A stretch of DNA of 7,667 nt from an uncultured Hyphomicrobiales bacterium (GTDB lineage Bacteria; Pseudomonadota; Alphaproteobacteria; Rhizobiales; Beijerinckiaceae): contig CAIZGQ010000827.1 in NCBI GenBank assembly GCA_903932565.1, positions 1-7,667 on the forward strand, read 5' to 3'. Below, piece by piece: positions 5,652 through 7,667 of the stretch. The notes beneath the pieces were generated by a model. It was not told the DNA's origin, searched no databases, and saw nothing but the letters and a program-made list of their open reading frames with translations. The translations under genes and the position numbers were made by a program. The number at the start of each line of letters is the position of its first letter. Position 1 is the first letter of the stretch.

Positions 5652-6770
5652 ATGAAAGTCACACTGGAACGCACGGCCCTGCTGAAATCTCTCGGTCACG
5701 TGCATCGCGTTGTCGAGCGTCGCAACACCATCCCGATCCTGTCGAACGTGCTGATCCAGGCCAACGGCCGGGCCATGTTGCTGAAGGCGACCGATCTCGA
5801 CATCGAGATGACGGAGACCGTGCCCGCCGATGTGTCGCAGGCCGGGGCCACCACCCTGCCCGCGCACGTGCTCTATGACATCGTGCGCAAGTTGCCCGAT
5901 GGCGCGCAGATTTCGCTGGAGACAGCAGGCGATGCGGGGCAATTGCTGCTTCGCTCTGGCCGCTCGCGCTTCAGCCTGCAGTCGCTGCCGGAAAGCGATT
6001 TCCCCGATCTCGCCGCGGGCGAGATGACCCACACGTTCAGTCTGCCAGCCGGCGACCTGAAGCGGCTGATCGACAAGACGCAGTTTGCGATCTCGACGGA
6101 GGAGACGCGCTATTATCTGAACGGTATTTATCTCCACACGCAGGAATCTGGCGGCCACACCATGCTGCGCGCGGTGGCAACGGATGGCCATCGTCTGGCC
6201 CGGCTTGAGGCCCCCGCTCCGGCGGGGTCGGCCGGGATGCCCGGCATCATCGTGCCGCGCAAGGCAGTCGCCGAAGTGCAGCGTCTGCTGGAGAACGGCG
6301 GCGCGGATGTGAAGATCGAGCTGTCGACCACCAAGATCCGGTTCACGTTCGGCGATGTGGTGATGACCTCAAAACTCATCGACGGCACGTTCCCCGATTA
6401 CGCCCGCGTCATCCCGGCTGGCAATGACAAGATGCTGACGGTTGATCGCGCACCGTTTCAGGCCGCTGTTGATCGCGTCTCCACGATTTCATCCGAGCGC
6501 GGTCGCGCCGTGAAAATGTCGCTGGTCGACGGCAAGCTGACGCTGTCGGTGACCAATCCGGACTCGGGTTCAGCGACGGAAGAGCTCGACGTCGATTACG
6601 ATTCCGGCCCGCTCGAGATTGGCTTCAATGCCAAGTATCTGCTCGACATCACCCAGCAGCTTGATTCCGACACGGCACTTTTCAAGCTGGCTGATCCTGG
6701 CTCGCCAACACTGGTGCAGGACCGCGACGGCGCGGCAGCGCTCTACGTGCTGATGCCGATGCGGGTTTGA
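5652..6770 (+). CDS. dnaN: DNA polymerase III beta subunit (sliding clamp)
   Basis: Forms the ring-shaped dimer that encircles DNA and tethers the replicative polymerase and repair proteins. The 372-residue product is full length (E. coli has 366) with the three clamp domains at about 1-125, 126-250 and 251-372. The N-terminus MKVTLERTALLKSLGHVHRV followed by VERRNTIPILSNVLI is typical for alphaproteobacterial DnaN and fixes the ATG at 5652. The partner-binding cleft is intact: TDGHRL (177-182), the IDGTFPDYARVIP segment (243-255) and the C-terminal MPMRV (368-372). The ribosome binding site is weak (GGACCGGACT before the ATG). The gene stands alone: divergent rnd lies upstream rather than dnaA, and a repeat plus a convergent gene lie downstream rather than recF. 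No damage is visible, and it is probably the essential copy. Confidence 0.98.
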   Translation: MKVTLERTALLKSLGHVHRVVERRNTIPILSNVLIQANGRAMLLKATDLDIEMTETVPADVSQAGATTLPAHVLYDIVRKLPDGAQISLETAGDAGQLLLRSGRSRFSLQSLPESDFPDLAAGEMTHTFSLPAGDLKRLIDKTQFAISTEETRYYLNGIYLHTQESGGHTMLRAVATDGHRLARLEAPAPAGSAGMPGIIVPRKAVAEVQRLLENGGADVKIELSTTKIRFTFGDVVMTSKLIDGTFPDYARVIPAGNDKMLTVDRAPFQAAVDRVSTISSERGRAVKMSLVDGKLTLSVTNPDSGSATEELDVDYDSGPLEIGFNAKYLLDITQQLDSDTALFKLADPGSPTLVQDRDGAAALYVLMPMRV

Positions 6771-6783
6771 GGAGATTTGCGGA

Positions 6784-6922
6784 CCCTCATCCGCCCCGCT
6801 CTCACATCGGACCTGTCCGATGTGAGCGTTCTTGATGAGGCGAACCCCGGCTAGAGCCGGGTTCGCTGCGGGGCACCTTCCCCCAAGGGAGAAGGTGGCA
6901 CGCGTAGCGTGACGGATGAGGG
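6784..6922. repeat. Composite intergenic palindromic repeat (Rhizobiales dispersed-repeat type)
   Basis: Outer 10-bp inverted repeats CCCTCATCCG (6784-6793) and CGGATGAGGG (6913-6922) bound the element. Inside are GCCCCGC (6793-6799) pairing with GCGGGGC (6868-6874); CACCTTCCCCC (6874-6884) pairing with GGGAGAAGGTG (6887-6897) with one mismatch; and CACGC (6899-6903) pairing with GCGTG (6907-6911). This matches the form of repeats I recall as common between genes in Rhizobiales (CCTCATCCG, CACCTTCTCCC and GGATGAGGG blocks). The first inner stem is opened by 68 bases holding two further hairpins. It sits between convergent dnaN and the mutase gene and may help end transcription from both sides; no separate U-tract terminator is seen. 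Confidence 0.8.
6800..6867. repeat. Two hairpins nested inside the palindromic repeat
   Basis: Hairpin one is a perfect 11-bp stem, CTCACATCGGA (6801-6811) with TCCGATGTGAG (6816-6826), and a CCTG loop. Hairpin two pairs GCGAACCCCGGC (6840-6851) with GCCGGGTTCGC (6856-6866) with one bulged C and a TAGA loop. Together they occupy the loop of the GCCCCGC/GCGGGGC stem, which in simple copies of this repeat type is only a few bases. This suggests a second palindromic unit inserted in the first. Confidence 0.65.
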
Positions 6923-6936
6923 AAACCGCCAGCCCC

Positions 6937-7667
6937 CTATTCCGCCGCATCCTTTTGCACATAGCCAAGGCGCTTGTTGAGATCTTCCAGCAGGCTCACA
7001 GCCGCCTCTGCTATCACCGTCCCCGGTGGGAAGATCGCGGCTGCGCCCGCCTGGCGCAGAGCCTCGAAATCCTGCGGCGGAATCACACCACCCACCACGA
7101 TCATGATGTCGGGACGCCCGGCGGCCTCCAACGCCGCGCGCAACTCGGGCACAAGGGTCAGATGTCCTGCGGCAAGAGACGAAATCCCAACGATGTGGAC
7201 GTTGTTCGCAACCGCCTGTTGGGCGGCTTCCTCAGGTGTGGCAAACAGCGCGCCGATGTCGACATCAAAGCCAAGATCCCCAAAGGCCGACGCGATAACT
7301 TTCTGACCACGGTCGTGACCATCCTGCCCGACCTTGGCCACAAGAATGCGCGGCTTGCGTCCCTCATCCTCTGCAAAGGCCCGCGTCAGACCTTGCACCC
7401 GCTCGACCATCACCGAGTTTTCGCCAGCCTCGCGCTTGTAGACGCCCGTGATGGCGCGAATTTCGGCGCGATGGCGGCCAAACACCTTTTCAAGCGCATC
7501 ACTGATCTCGCCAACGGTCGCCTTCACGCGCGCGGCCTCAATCGACAGCGCGAGCAGATTGCCGCCGTTGCGGGCGCCATCTGTCAGCGCTTTCAGAGCG
7601 GCGCGCGTGGCGCTCTCGTCCCGTTCCGCCCGCAACCGGCGCAGCTTTTCAATTTGCTGCGCGCGCA
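6937..7667 (-). CDS. scpA: Methylmalonyl-CoA mutase, C-terminal cobalamin-binding part (5' end outside window)
   Basis: Converts (R)-methylmalonyl-CoA to succinyl-CoA with adenosylcobalamin, the last step of propionyl-CoA breakdown. The frame is open to the window edge and about 243 C-terminal residues are present out of roughly 715 in single-chain mutases; the catalytic barrel is mostly outside. The B12-binding fold is complete: RILVAKVGQDGHDRGQKVIA with the cobalt-ligating histidine coded at 7315-7317, then the SSL motif in VGISSLAAGHL and the GG motif in VVVGGVIPPQDF. EIRAITGVYKRE upstream and AAIFPPGTVI downstream favour methylmalonyl-CoA mutase over ethylmalonyl- or isobutyryl-CoA mutase. 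The TTG at 7633-7635 is an internal leucine (context EKLRRLRAERD), not a start. It converges on dnaN across the palindromic repeat. The symbol could equally be mcmA or bhbA. Confidence 0.95.
   Translation of the reverse strand, partial: RAQQIEKLRRLRAERDESATRAALKALTDGARNGGNLLALSIEAARVKATVGEISDALEKVFGRHRAEIRAITGVYKREAGENSVMVERVQGLTRAFAEDEGRKPRILVAKVGQDGHDRGQKVIASAFGDLGFDVDIGALFATPEEAAQQAVANNVHIVGISSLAAGHLTLVPELRAALEAAGRPDIMIVVGGVIPPQDFEALRQAGAAAIFPPGTVIAEAAVSLLEDLNKRLGYVQKDAAE

Noticed and set aside
5549..5878. Plus-strand open frame overlapping the dnaN start in another frame.
   Set aside because: Its second half is out-of-frame dnaN and its product is Arg/His-rich without any motif.
5568..6191. 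Minus-strand open frame of 207 codons over the 5' half of dnaN.
   Set aside because: Antisense to unmistakable dnaN coding sequence; composition is that of a GC-rich shadow frame.

Overview
The window is high-GC chromosomal DNA from an alphaproteobacterium, most likely of the order Hyphomicrobiales (Rhizobiales), near Bradyrhizobium, Rhodopseudomonas or Xanthobacteraceae. This rests on the protein sequences (DnaN, LptC/LptA, a short RNase D, and a Rhizobiales-style hypothetical protein after purA) and on an intergenic palindromic repeat whose arms resemble those dispersed in that order. All assignments come from reading the sequence and from memory of the families; no search was run.

Layout, left to right. 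(1) 1-1001, plus strand: the C-terminal three quarters of adenylosuccinate synthetase (purA), cut by the window edge. (2) 1134-2870, plus: a 578-aa membrane protein of unknown function with a helical N-terminal module, a Pro/Ala-rich linker, one transmembrane helix and a C-terminal domain predicted to be periplasmic. (3) 2964-2981: a rho-independent terminator that works on both strands between convergent genes. (4) 5324 down to 3066, minus: a short RNase D-type exonuclease (rnd), a 214-bp gap, then lptC and lptA overlapping by four bases. (5) 5325-5651: a divergent intergenic region with several small dyads and possible promoters. (6) 5652-6770, plus: dnaN, the replicative sliding clamp. (7) 6784-6922: a composite palindromic repeat. 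(8) 6937-7667, minus: the C-terminal cobalamin-binding part of methylmalonyl-CoA mutase, cut by the window edge.

The genes are mostly housekeeping: purine synthesis, LPS transport across the periplasm, RNA processing, DNA replication and propionyl-CoA metabolism. There is no sign of a phage, insertion sequence, CRISPR array, toxin-antitoxin pair or defence island. I do not see a convincing new biological system. The points worth a second look concern gene order (lptA without lptB behind it; dnaN without dnaA or recF beside it), the uncharacterised membrane protein and its possibly leaderless start, the nested palindromic repeat, the lysine-rich tail on LptA, and small repeats in the lptC and dnaN upstream regions.
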